Positions 13,401-22,345 of a DNA stretch of 64,000 bases are shown one piece after another. The translations under genes were made by a program, and so were the position numbers. Source of the DNA: Gerris lacustris (Eukaryota > Arthropoda > Insecta > Hemiptera > Gerridae); assembly GCA_951217055.1 (NCBI GenBank), contig OX578280.1, forward strand, positions 41,119,628-41,183,627, given 5' to 3'. How positions within the stretch are numbered: position 1 is the first letter of the stretch; the number at the start of each line of letters is the position of its first letter. The notes beneath the pieces were generated by a model. The model made no database searches. It was not told the DNA's origin and worked only from the letters and a program-made list of their open reading frames with translations.

Positions 13401-16361
13401 GACATATTAAAAAAAACAACTTTAATTGAACACTTCTACACCCCTCCACTTCTAGATGAATCCAGAAGTGGAGGGGTAGATGTTGAAACACATCCCTTTA
13501 GTAATCACGTGGACAGAAAGTTACTAATTTTAAGAAGTAGTGATTGAATTTAGAAATTCAAAATTGCTATTTCCATGAAAACTAACTTTTACAAGATTTC
13601 TACAAATCTGATCAGTTGTACAATGATTTTGACCACAAATATTTAAACAAAAAAATTGAGATATAATGTTAATTAGTGTCAGTAAATGGTTGTCAATTTA
13701 ACTTCAGGTGATATCCCTGAAAAAATTATTAATATCGTATCTTTTCCTCGCGATTATTTACCTATTCTTAAACTAATTTCTGACATTGAAGTTGCTCTCA
13801 TGAATGAAAACGAAGATAATGATTCAAATTACATTGATAATAAAAGAATCACCTCATCATGTTAAAAATAATTTTAATAATTACAAGATAAAAAGAACTT
13901 TTTAATACTACGTTTTTATATTTTCTGTCATAAATCATAACAAATAAAATAATTTGCGGATTTTTTTGAACTAACTTTCCATAAAGCAAAATTTGCTGAA
14001 AACTAATTAAATTCTGCTGAGAGATGGCTAAAAGTATTAAAATAATGCATTGTCATCGTGTTCTGAGCTTTTCTAAAAGTTTCAAATGCCTAGCTACTCG
14101 GGAAGTTAGTTAAAAATCGATTGCAAGATTTGTACTAGACAAACAAACAAACAAGAAAGCAAGCTAATAAAAACGTAGTAAAAAATGTATCTTCTTCGGT
14201 GTATCTTCTTTTTTTACTAACATCCCTGTCTACATTGTTATTGATATTGTCAATTTAAAGTGGAATACCTTACAAAACTAATTTTATTGGATGTTAACAA
14301 CGAATTCTCTTAAATTTTTATTAAATTCAAACTGTTGTAAATATGTTTAATTATTTTTTACTCAAAGCTTAAATTTACTTTTAATAATCAGATTCCTTAT
14401 CTTGATATGCTAGTCATTCGCAAACCTGACAATTCCATTATCACCGATTGTTATTGTAAACCTCAAAAATACCGGATTATTAAATTACTTTTCACACAAC
14501 CCTTAAGAGTCAAATATATAATTTAGCAAGATCCTTTCTTAAACGAATTCTCTCTCTCAGTGAATCTTATTTTCATAAGAAAAATATTTGCCTATCTAAA
14601 CGAAGTCTTAAAGATAACAATTACCCGCGTTCAAAATTACCAAATTTCGTTCATTAAATTACGTTAACGGTCTTTCTTAAAAAGTAAAAAGTAAAAAAAA
14701 TCTACATTCCCCCCAAAACTAAGATGTCTGTTAAACCCATCAACACCGTAAAAAATGCTTTACTGATAGTTAAAAGACCAAACTCCCCTTACAGATAAAT
14801 TCGATGTCATATACAAAATTAATTTTTCAGATAGTGATATATCGGCCAAACTTGAACATGAACTTCACTAATCCCTTTCTCAAACCAAACATTGGACAAG
14901 AAACCTAATGTACCGCCGAAGAGAGAGTTGTGTGATCATTAGTAAGCCATAATATATCAGATCATCACGGCATTGGATCCCCTTGACCTTGGTCCAACCT
15001 CGATTGATATATGTAAATCAGAGTATCAGGCAATCATTAATGGCGGAGCAGACGGGAGTGGCGACTTCTGCCCCCACGGACACGCTTGTTCCTTATAACG
15101 TTGGAATATAACCGAGGAACTTCTCTGAAAAGGCAAAACATAAATGCTTACTTAGATAGCTGATAAAACGAATGTACCTGGTGGAAGTAGACAAGTCCCT
15201 GTGGTCGAGGGGATTGTAAGGATCCTTTTCACCGCTAGGTAAACCATTTGACTTGTTACTCTTCGATATTACGTCGTTGTCTGTCAGCTTTAACCTAAAA
15301 CAACAGCAAACAATCAATTCAATAAACAAAGTAACATATTATGAATGTCGTAGAGTGTAGCAAAGTTGTCATCGTACCGACTCGCACTATGCTAAAACCA
15401 AAGTGCAAGCACAGAGATGTCAAGTTCAAGTCTCAGCGAGGTAAGACAATTTTTCAGGGCGTAGGAAAAACATTGGAAATAGGGATATATACATATAAAA
15501 CACACACTACGTCAAAGAGCAGCTAATATACTGCTTATATTATGACATAGTCGGTTGTAGAAAATAGATTGGATGTTGCAGCTGATAATACTGCAAATAA
15601 GATGACCGGATATTCCAGTCAAATACGTTGTTATAAACACGGGATATTTCTATTTCACCTAATTATATTGTATATAAGACAAACAGGTGTAAGATGTAGA
15701 CGGGATGTTGTAGCTAATATACTTCTTTTAAGACATAGACGGGTATATGACATAAACCGGATGTTAAGGGTAATATACTTCCTATAAGACGTTAAAGGAA
15801 TATATCAGTCAATACGTTCTTTACCCATTTACTTAATAATCTCTATGAAAACAAACTTCATTTTAAAGGACAGATTAAACCTGCATAACACTTAAGATTT
15901 GCCGGTCTTGAATTAAAAATTGTTATCAGTTACCGCGTGCAGCCGTGCATGCACCTAAAATTTAGTGTTTCTATAACTAGGTTGATAAGCAAGAAAACTT
16001 GACTTATTTAATAATAAATATTAAGTAATAAATTAAATCATATAAAATATTATGGAATTAATTTTAAAAAAATAAAAATCAATCCTGTTAAAGTTATAAT
16101 TTTAATTTGAAAAACCCACAATTTAAGAACTATAAACTCGGCTGTAATCTCCACAAATAGTTATTGTAGATTTATGGATTAAACTAATTTTGAATTTATC
16201 TTCATAATGATAATTTTGTACAGTTACAAAAGTCATGTTCTATAATGATACACTCACATAATCATAAAAGTTTTAACTTACGTGGAGGCCATATTGAAGT
16301 TTTCTCCATTGATAGTCATGACCGAGGGTGCCTTCTTATCCAAATTACTTTTTTTCTCCAT
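4126..16361 (-). CDS. Proton-coupled amino acid transporter (SLC36/PAT, pathetic/CG1139-like), complete, 9 coding exons
   Basis: Joined coding exons on the minus strand: 16361-16282, 15294-15178, 10595-10445, 9884-9763, 9108-9024, 7571-7287, 6600-6425, 5817-5648, 4448-4126. They sum to 1,509 nt, giving 502 residues plus TAA, and every junction is GT-AG with matching phase. The family symports small neutral amino acids with protons at the plasma membrane or late endosome/lysosome and, in flies, supports growth (TOR) signalling. Seen: a hydrophilic N-terminus (1-65), then about 11 membrane segments near 68-90, 96-118, 162-181, 199-213, 219-243, 264-283, 300-320, 344-364, 384-405, 407-428 and 446-466. 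The AAAP hallmark GSGILAMP is at 80-87, FAMEGIG at 273-279 and VLPIENSM at 281-288. The short C-tail has NxS/T sequons at 477 and 488, expected outside or lumenal if N-in. Length is normal for the family and no break is seen. Family assignment is firm; which insect paralogue it is remains open. Confidence 0.95.
5648..5817 (-). CDS. Transporter exon 9
   Basis: 170 nt, acceptor TTTGATAG, donor ACAA|GTAAGCA. It codes for residues 340-395 with ILVALSILLTYGLQFTVP and a following loop. The phase fits both neighbours (Trp339 and Ile396 are split codons). Confidence 0.94.
6425..6600 (-). CDS. Transporter exon 8
   Basis: 176 nt, acceptor GACCAG, donor TTG|GTAACC. It codes for residues 281-338 plus two bases of Trp339. 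It begins VLPIENSMRHPSHFLG, a recognisable PAT motif, followed by a hydrophobic segment and YVRFGDD. Confidence 0.95.
7287..7571 (-). CDS. Transporter exon 7
   Basis: 285 nt (95 codons, phase 0-0), acceptor TTCGCAG, donor ACT|GTAAGT. It codes for residues 186-280, with two hydrophobic segments and the conserved FAMEGIG just before the junction. The open frame continues a few codons past the donor, but the splice gives the conserved EGIGT-VLPIEN join. Confidence 0.96.
7680..7920 (+). mobile_element. SINE-like element, copy 1, in transporter intron 6
   Basis: It contains a B-box-like segment (ggggtttaattccct, 7763-7777) and a body with cactcggtgttcacccagcg. The same order (degenerate B-box, then GTGTTCACC-AGC) occurs in inverse orientation at 8870-8990, which argues for a shared tRNA-derived family. 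The A-box part is degenerate. Confidence 0.45.
8166..8262. repeat. Imperfect (GT)n microsatellite
   Basis: Several GT runs interrupted by short unique bases, within transporter intron 6. Confidence 0.85.
8870..8990 (-). mobile_element. SINE-like element, copy 2, in transporter intron 6
   Basis: On the minus strand it reads cctgggttcgattccctgtg, a good pol III B-box, followed by a variant of the body also seen at 7680-7920 (agtgttcaccgagc). Truncated relative to copy 1. Confidence 0.45.
9024..9108 (-). CDS. Transporter exon 6
   Basis: 85 nt, acceptor TTTTCAG, donor CAG|GTAGAG. It codes for residues 158-185 with the third hydrophobic segment (MATYYFGNTVYVVFIAESL). Too short to be noticed as an isolated open frame; found by joining phases. 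Confidence 0.94.
9345..9530 (-). mobile_element. Penelope-type terminal fragment in transporter intron 5
   Basis: On the minus strand it reads cactgaagacgaccactag then tggttgaaaaccgtcttt, the kind of CTGAnGA...GAAA block typical of Penelope-like element termini. The stretch agaataaagaaagacg recurs inverted at 9504-9524. The assignment rests on motif recall, not on a search. Confidence 0.35.
9763..9884 (-). CDS. Transporter exon 5
   Basis: 122 nt, acceptor CTGTTCAG, donor AAG|GTAAAT. It codes for residues 117-156 plus a split Arg157. The mostly polar cytoplasmic stretch CIRAKRPSLGFAETAEIAF is typical of the loop after the second membrane segment in PAT proteins. Confidence 0.94.
10445..10595 (-). 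CDS. Transporter exon 4 (first two membrane segments)
   Basis: 151 nt, acceptor TTTTTCAG, donor TTG|GTAAAC. It codes for residues 67-116 and carries HLIKSSLGSGILAMPGAFK, the most conserved stretch of the family, followed by a second hydrophobic segment. Confidence 0.96.
10733..11297. mobile_element. Non-autonomous DNA element E, copy 1 (transporter intron 3)
   Basis: About 565 bp, nearly identical to 35731-36324. The inverted termini share agcgaattttcaaagaa. Outside the left terminus both copies keep the hairpin agtcatg-cac-catgact. The interior has a cgttggaaagctctttaaga motif. No transposase is present; the open frame inside it is a chance one. Confidence 0.7.
11391..13330 (+). mobile_element. 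Crypton-like non-autonomous element, copy 1, split by a nested insertion
   Basis: Outer parts 11391-11792 and 13191-13330 match 23569-24018. It starts with a near-perfect 30-bp palindrome (11391-11420) and carries a short ORF from 11531 beginning MSESSDFDENVENNTPP. This ORF continues with ELMPSLSRERYELTYSK, which resembles the N-terminus of insect Crypton-type tyrosine recombinase ORFs, before a stop. The Crypton name is from memory of that motif. Confidence 0.5.
11793..13190. mobile_element. Nested 1.4-kb DNA transposon with TA duplication
   Basis: Inverted termini begin GGGGAGACCGGGGAC (15 bp perfect, then partial). It is flanked by TA at 11791-11792 and 13191-13192. The related copy at 23,87x shows the empty site (gataaagTAcggtacg), so the boundaries and the TA duplication are directly supported. 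TA targeting points to the Tc1/mariner/pogo group. The interior is AT-rich; the 64-codon frame at 11843 is not a recognisable transposase, so it is non-autonomous or decayed. Confidence 0.8.
13441..13476. repeat. Perfect 13-bp hairpin
   Basis: Stem cccctccacttct / agaagtggagggg with a 10-nt loop, beside the Crypton-like copy. Function unknown. Confidence 0.7.
13690..14930 (+). pseudogene. Degenerate Penelope-like retroelement (reverse transcriptase relic)
   Basis: Plus-strand fragments in changing frames match the Penelope pattern. Near 13,690 it reads NLTSGDIPEKIINIVSFPRD. At 14,392-14,520 it reads IPYLDMLVIRKPDNSIITDC then YCKP (end of the RT domain). Then IYNLARSFLKRILSLS and FHKKNICLSKRSLKDNNYP follow. 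Near 14,790-14,870 an approach to the GIY-YIG region is seen (DKFDVIYKINFSDSD). Stops and frameshifts are frequent and most of the RT core is missing. It lies in sense-opposite orientation inside transporter intron 3. Confidence 0.65.
15178..15294 (-). CDS. Transporter exon 3 (hydrophilic N-terminal domain)
   Basis: 117 nt, acceptor TTTTAG, donor CAG|GTACAT. It codes for residues 28-65, a polar segment containing EKDPYNPLDHRDLSTSTS across the junction, as in other insect PAT proteins. Its lower-coordinate intron is the longest of the gene (4,582 bp) and is filled with mobile elements. Confidence 0.93.
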
Positions 16362-16363
16362 CA
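16282..16363 (-). CDS. Transporter exon 2 (start codon)
   Basis: The acceptor TTTCAG ends at 16364 and the ATG is at 16361-16359. It codes for residues 1-26 plus two bases of codon 27, beginning MEKKSNLDKK, and ends at donor AC|GTAAGTT. The ATG is the first in the exon and opens the only frame that stays open through the next exon. Confidence 0.9.
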
Positions 16364-16659
16364 CTGAAACATTTATTAATCATTAATTAAAAACATAGAT
16401 TAGAAATAATAATTTAATTAAAATTAAACCGGTGTTGCTAGAACTCATAAATATTGAGTCAATAAGCAACCACATAATATTATGGATGCTTATACATTTG
16501 AAGAAATTACTTTTATCAGTCCCAATCCCACAACTACTCTTTCTCAATCCCATAATTAATCTCTCTCGATCCCACAATTTATTTGTTGAAATGATAAAAC
16601 AATATTGCACATTCACAATCTTTTAATATTTGCTTCCAAACTCACTGAAAGTAACGGAA

Positions 16660-17310
16660 GTATTGTGATCATTCTATTAGAACGATTTTTTTTTGTCTTC
16701 GAATTAATAAATTCCTAAACAGGAATCAGTTTCAGACATCATGGAACATTTTTTGTCTTGTATCTGTCATTTTTTTCCACGAATCATGACACCTTAAAAA
16801 ACCACACGTCCGATTTTAACGTAATTTGGATGATAGGTCGTAGGTTTGTTCCAACCACACTTCAAACCGGTTTGAAACTGTCCGACGCGTGCGCATCGGA
16901 CCACACTTGATCGTTTTTCGCTAATGCGCATGAGTCGTACAGTTTGGAACTAGTTTGAAACTAGTTTGAAGTGTGGTTGGAACAAACCTCATAATTAGCC
17001 ATTTTTTGGTACCATCTGAATTTATATTGTTTATTTTTATCAACCCCTATATTTTTAATAGCACATAGTACATACTTTTATTCGGTTTAATTAATTAAAC
17101 TAATTGTTTAACTTTCTGGGCTCAATTTTATTGAATACAAATAAGTGTGACCCACTAGAAAATGCAACAGGTCTAATCAATCACGCACTTTCAATTCCGA
17201 GTGGGACCACATTATTTTATACTCACGTGACCATTCCTCCAATAATTGAATGCGAAGAAGGTATGTGCCACGTCCCACACTAATTGGCAGATTATTTAAA
17301 AATAAGATGG
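16660..17310. repeat. Repeat family B fragments with a 148-bp MITE inserted (transporter intron 1)
   Basis: 16,660-16,841 and 16,990-17,030 match family B (cf. 31,075-31,390 and 32,150-32,470), with the phrase ttttgtcttcgaattaataa. Another B end in inverse orientation (ccacactaattggcaga) ends the block near 17,293. Confidence 0.6.
16842..16989. mobile_element. 148-bp MITE with perfect 26-bp inverted termini
   Basis: Positions 16842-16867 are the exact reverse complement of 16964-16989; the terminus starts AGGTTTGTTCCAACCAC. It sits inside a family B repeat whose uninterrupted form is visible at 31,245-31,256. No coding capacity and no clear target duplication. Confidence 0.85.
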
Positions 17311-17744
17311 TGCTTCCACAATAAAATGTATACCACTCTGCGATAATAAGTAAATAAAAAAGAGAATAAATTGTGATAAGTAAAAGAAAACTTTCTATTT
17401 AATTTATAAGATTTCTATTTATTTTTTTAATATGTTATGCTATGGTTATGTTTTCTCGAACAGAAAATTACGTGAGAGGTTTTTAAGTTATTAGATACGA
17501 CAATGAACCACAACAATCGTTGTAATGAATAATTACCCAGACGAAGTTAATTCTAATTTATTATCCGATCAATAATTAACGAACCAAGTTTTTTCTAAAT
17601 TAATTATCATATATAAAAAAACTATTGATATATTAGTTAACCGTTACGCTATTGGTTAGTCCAAATGAATTACCACAATAACATTTATTCTTAGTATTAG
17701 AAACAACGCCTTTTTACATTTAATTTTTTAGATTCAGAGAGATT

Positions 17745-18490
17745 AGGAAATACGAAAAATTACTTGAAAATTATATTCACTGAGGATTAAATCATCATAA
17801 GGTATACGTAAACTTACTTGTGGATTAAATTAACGTAAGAAATACGTAAAATTACTTAATATTTTCATTCACCGCGAAAAAAATCAAAATGAAAAAAATA
17901 CTTAAATTCGCTGAGACTTAAAAGAACATAAGATATTCGTAAACAGTAAACATACTTAAGATTTTTTACATTCACTGAGAATAATATCAACATGAAATAT
18001 TTAAACTTGCATAGGATTTACAATCACTGAAGAGTACGTAAACTTATTTAAGATTTTTATTCACTAGGACATAACTAAACTCACTGGAGATTAACATTCG
18101 AAATAAATCAACATTAAAAGGTACGTAAAATTAAAACTTACATTCACTGAGATTTAAATATAAATGATCAAAAAAGTACTAAACTTAAATCAACATGGAA
18201 TATATAAAACTTATGATAAGATCTTTGAAAATTTTATCATAAAAAATGCATAAACTAAAAAAAAGATTAAACTAAAATAAGAAATACGTAAAATTTACAT
18301 TCGCCGAGATATGAATGAACGTAAGAAATAATTTTACTTACTTAAGAATATATTTTAAGAAATATGTAATAAATAGTTAAATGTCAACGTAATAAATAGT
18401 TTTGCTATGAAATAAATCAACATAAAAAATTAAAAAATACATACACTTACTTAAGACATAGGATCATTAAGAAATATAAAAGCAAAAAAT
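17745..18490. repeat. Degenerate ~50-bp tandem array next to transporter exon 1
   Basis: More than ten diverged units follow a plus-strand pattern attcactgagattaaat, then catcataaga, then tacgtaaacttacttaag. On the minus (gene) strand each unit gives atctcagtgaat and, about 20 nt on, a GTAAGT-like donor. The end of the leader exon (plus cttacctcaattcactgaga) resembles the unit. Confidence 0.6.
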
Positions 18491-18723
18491 AAAAATATAT
18501 AGATTAAGCCCATGTGTTACATGAGCCACATCACACTGAACTCAATTGAACAGAACAATGATTAAAACAATCATCCAACCTACTAAAAAAAACATTCACA
18601 AGGAAAGAATTTTAGTTTTATCACGTCGGTGTTGGTATCAATCATAATTATATAAACTATTGTAACAAAAAGTAGGTTAGATTAAAGGATTAAATTTAAT
18701 TCCAAGAATTAAATTAGGCTTAC

Positions 18724-18801
18724 CTCAATTCACTGAGATAAAAAAAAGTGCAAAACAGATATCCCAAAAAGATTAACTGATGTACACTGTTGAACACTAC
18801 T
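18724..18801 (-). other. Predicted non-coding first exon (5' UTR) of the amino acid transporter gene
   Basis: The acceptor TTTCAG before exon 2 leaves only TG ahead of the ATG, so a leader exon must lie upstream. The best candidate ends at 18724 with the strong donor GAG|GTAAGCC and starts near the initiator at 18801. The intron would be 2,360 bp. The exon is inferred from signals alone; alternative first exons further upstream cannot be excluded. Confidence 0.5.
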
Positions 18802-18831
18802 GAGACAAAGTTGAACAATAACATATTTATA
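18799..18831 (-). promoter_or_regulatory. Core promoter of the transporter gene: TATA box plus arthropod initiator
   Basis: On the minus strand TATAAATATG starts at 18831, and TCAGT (arthropod initiator TCAKTY) has its A at 18801, a spacing of 30 nt. Both sit directly upstream of the predicted leader exon and its GTAAG donor. A second TCAGTT about 25 nt downstream is an alternative start. Start-site mapping would be needed to confirm it. Confidence 0.5.
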
Positions 18832-20300
18832 ATAATTAATAATGAAACCATTGCTATTTAAACTAATCAATAACAATTAAGAGGTCAATAATTGATTTAT
18901 TGGAGAGGAATTTAAAATTCGTTATATGATAACTTGGATTAGTTTTAAACAGCTTTTATCTAAAATATATATACATTTTTTAAACTCTTTTTAAAGGGTA
19001 AGAAAGATATTGAACGTGACAACCAGGAAAGATTGTTATTTTTTTTCTTCCTCATATGTAAATTTAAAAACACGTTCAAAGTGAATGAACAGTATAGAAA
19101 GAGAAAGTATTGTTATGTGGCGTAAATTTGATATTGAGATTTTTATTTACTCTTTTTGAAGTTCCCGAGTTCAAAAAAGTGGTTTGTCTGGGCAATTTTA
19201 AATACTGGGCCGATTTCGATGAAATTTGGCATTCAGGTTCAATAATACCATATCACGGGTTCGATTCCCCTATGGGGAAGAATTATTTTTATGGTATATT
19301 TTGATAAAATTATTATTAATAATTAAATATATCCGCGAAAACTCGAAGCAACTAATAACTGTATAACACCGGACCAATAATTTATTTTATAAAAATTAAA
19401 AAGGTGATTATTTATATTTTTATGTGCACTATTAATATGCTGGTCTGCCCGGCTTTGCCCATGAAATAAATTCACTGCAAATGAAGTTACATAAAAGAAG
19501 AATTGGGTAAAAGGAAAACCTCGTTCCTAATCAAATGTTGGCAATTTTTTTTTTTATAATTTTTAAACGCGGCTTCGTGTGGTTGCTCCACATACCCTAT
19601 ATACTTCTAGAATTCTAGACTATACGTGTGACAAGTTTCAGCTTTCTTAGTTCAAAGGATGACTTCGGAAAAACAACCTCACATTGTTTTACCTGTAAGT
19701 CGGGTATACAAGTTTACAAAATATTACACTCTTATATATATATATATTTTTTTTTTTAAACCTATACCTTCAGCCAATTACACAATGAGTTAATGATAAC
19801 CGTAAAAACAATAAAAATAGAATATGATTTTAAAATATTTATATTTGTTTTTTTTATTAAATTTTTTACTGCACACGTTTTTATAAGATTTTTATGACTG
19901 TGTTTTTATTATCATTTTTAAACATTAGTATAGCAATAAATACTTTAGTATAAAAATAACGAATAAAAACAATAAATGACACATTGAAATTGAATCAGTT
20001 CCAAAGTATTTTATTAGCCATTCTTTCTTTAATATCTTAGGTGAATTATTTGAAATTGAATTAGTTCAAGCATTTTATTAACCTTTTAGATTCTAAAGTG
20101 AATTATTATGGTGAGATTGGTAGCAACATGTGGCAATATTATTTTGCCACTATTGTGTATAAATATTTTATTATTTTATTGTTTCAAATTTATAAACCAT
20201 GTTATAGTGTAGTTAATAAGTGTCATAAATTAGATAACAAAATCGTTCGCTCAATTTATTGAAAATCTGTTCGTAACATCTCGCACAAAACTTTCTCAAT
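18832..20300. other. Intergenic DNA with one family A repeat
   Basis: Apart from the repeat at about 19,065-19,330 nothing gene-like is seen. A short (TA)n and T-rich stretch lies at 19,735-19,760. Confidence 0.5.
19065..19330 (+). repeat. Repeat family A, copy 1
   Basis: It carries the family order gagaaagtattgttatgtgg, agttcccgagttcaaaaaagtgg, ctgggccgatttcgatgaa and a B-box-like cgggttcgattccccta. Non-coding. Confidence 0.65.
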
Positions 20301-20319
20301 TCTATTGTCATTACACTAT

Positions 20320-20760
20320 ATCAGGCGTATGTTTAACTTTCTCAGAAAGAAGAGATTTAGTGAGGAAGAGAAAGAATCAGTGAAACCTCCTTGTAGAGTG
20401 GTTTAAACTGACTTAGGCTACGGCTCTAGTAGAAGCGTAATTGGAAGATATTTTTTGGGCCGAATAGATGCCACTTAGTCTTCAGAACGTAGTGATTAAA
20501 CTGTGTGCGCATTCTGACTACCAGTGCGCATTCAGTCTACTAGATGGAAGCCATCAATTATTTATATTATTTTTGAGTCCTTTATTAAAGTTATTACTTA
20601 TTGTTGAACTGTGAAAAAAGAGAACACGTGAATGAATTGTTTGCTGCAAAGGACTACAAAGGAGAGTACCCAATGTTATCAAAAGACCTTTCAAGGAACT
20701 CAAAAAAATTAATGACTATTTTAGATATTACAAGCAACGTTTAAGTATATACTCAAGAGT
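20320..20760 (+). pseudogene. Coding-looking relic, possibly a PIF/Harbinger-type element
   Basis: Plus-strand segments read MFNFLRKKRFSEEEKESVKP, then LGYGSSRSVIGRYFLGRIDA and, near 20,630-20,740, VNELFAAKDYKGEYPMLSKD followed by LSRNSKKLMTILDIT, each interrupted by stops. The last part faintly resembles the N-terminal part of Harbinger nucleases, but the family is a guess; that it is a decayed coding sequence is more likely than not. Confidence 0.35.
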
Positions 20761-20797
20761 ATTGAAAACAGTTGAGATCTGTTGAACTTAAAACAGT

Positions 20798-20799
<2 letters not shown>

Positions 20800-20871
<72 letters not shown>
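20800..20871. repeat. (AT)n microsatellite
   Basis: An uninterrupted AT tract. With a second tract at 21,057-21,093 it brackets a GC-richer island. Confidence 0.97.
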
Positions 20872-20875
<4 letters not shown>

Positions 20876-21053
20876 GTGATAGTGAGAGACACCAAGGGAT
20901 GTGCCACGTAAACGTGACACATAGGAACTGTTCCAACATTAGACAATACGTCACAAAGATGTTGGCTCGGCATTACGCTATGTCCTGCATCGTTTCGTCG
21001 CGGTACACAATTGTGTACCTTATTGCAGTGTGCAAAAACACGGTATTTCATTG

Positions 21054-21056
<3 letters not shown>

Positions 21057-21093
<37 letters not shown>
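21057..21093. repeat. (AT)n microsatellite
   Basis: A second AT tract, on the other side of the island at 20,872-21,056. Confidence 0.97.
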
Positions 21094-21100
<7 letters not shown>

Positions 21101-21129
21101 ATAAACAGTAATCGATATTATAATTATAA

Positions 21130-21310
21130 ATAACTAATGGTCGTCAAAGCGTTCATGGAAAATCAAAACCATTAGATCGGTCAACTTATCCGGACGTGTT
21201 CGTTTCGTGCGTTGCAACGGACGACGCAGCTACAGCTCAAGTAATTACTCTCATTTCATTCAATGTATTTGATTGTTTGGTCGACTACGTCCGACTATTT
21301 ACTATTCGAA
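21130..21310. other. CpG-rich island upstream of the transporter promoter
   Basis: About 180 bp unusually rich in CG for this window (e.g. acgtgttcgtttcgtgcgtt and gacgacgcagc), 2.3 kb upstream of the transporter start. It could be an alternative promoter or leader, or a transposon remnant; no exon is proposed. Confidence 0.3.
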
Positions 21311-22194
21311 TATGCATGTAACACTAGTCTTAAGGTGCTCTCAGAGTTCACGCTGATTCTGATTCAGACTAAGATCAGAAAATTCGAGGGAAGAATGCCA
21401 AACATAAAGGATAAATGTATAAAGGCTCAGTATCAAATTTAGTTGAGCGGGTTCGAGCTTGTTTCCAGAGTCGAGTTCCACACATAAATGGAAATATATT
21501 TGTGATCTGATGATATTTTTTTTTTTTTTTAAATAAACCTACCTTTCATAAAGTTTATGCAACATGAAATCCGTCCATGTTTATAACACCGGTATTAGGA
21601 GATAAATCTTTAAAGAAGGAAGTATATAACCAGCAGTATGATGAGATAGTACTGTGATAAAAAGTGCATATAGTATTAAGGATAAAAAGACGAATTAACA
21701 AAGGATAAGGAAGGAAGCAGGATAAAATGACAGTGAATACATTAAAGCATGAAGACACGTGGGCACTCATGACCCTCGAACTGTAGAGAAACCTAGTGAA
21801 GCACTGCTGAGCTTAACCTTGCATTGTTACCATAACACAGAAATAATGTTATGCTGTTATAGACTATTTAGAATTCTTCCTTGCCTAGCATACACCAGTA
21901 TATTCCCATACCTTGATCTCTTTATATCTAAAAATATGTTGAACCAATTACCAAAAATATAAACTGTCTCACAATGATACGGACTTTTTATAAACCATCA
22001 TTATGATCATTAACGTTAATTATTAAATTATAACGATGTGGTCTATCGACTGCGAATTAAATTATAATCGACGATACTCACATCATTTTACACTTACGTG
22101 ATTCGTCCAGTGTTTTACTGTTACCTTGAAGGAGAACGTAACATTTTCCGAAATGTTAGTAAATCCTTAATTTTTTATTTTATACTTTTGACTG

Positions 22195-22345
22195 ATCCTG
22201 ACTAACTTCAATTTTTAGGGTCCGAGGACTCTTATACTTTCCTGCGTTTGTTTGTCTATCTCTTATTAACGCACCTGCATCTCCGAAAGTACCCAACGCT
22301 AAATTTGAAACTTAGTTATGTGTAAAAGTGTTTTTCTCAAGACAT
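22195..22345 (+). repeat. Repeat family C, copy 1
   Basis: It contains acgcacctgcatctccgaaa and gtacccaacgctaaatttga. The same text recurs at 42,650-42,850, 60,780-61,040 and, inverted, at 59,690-59,880. Confidence 0.6.
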
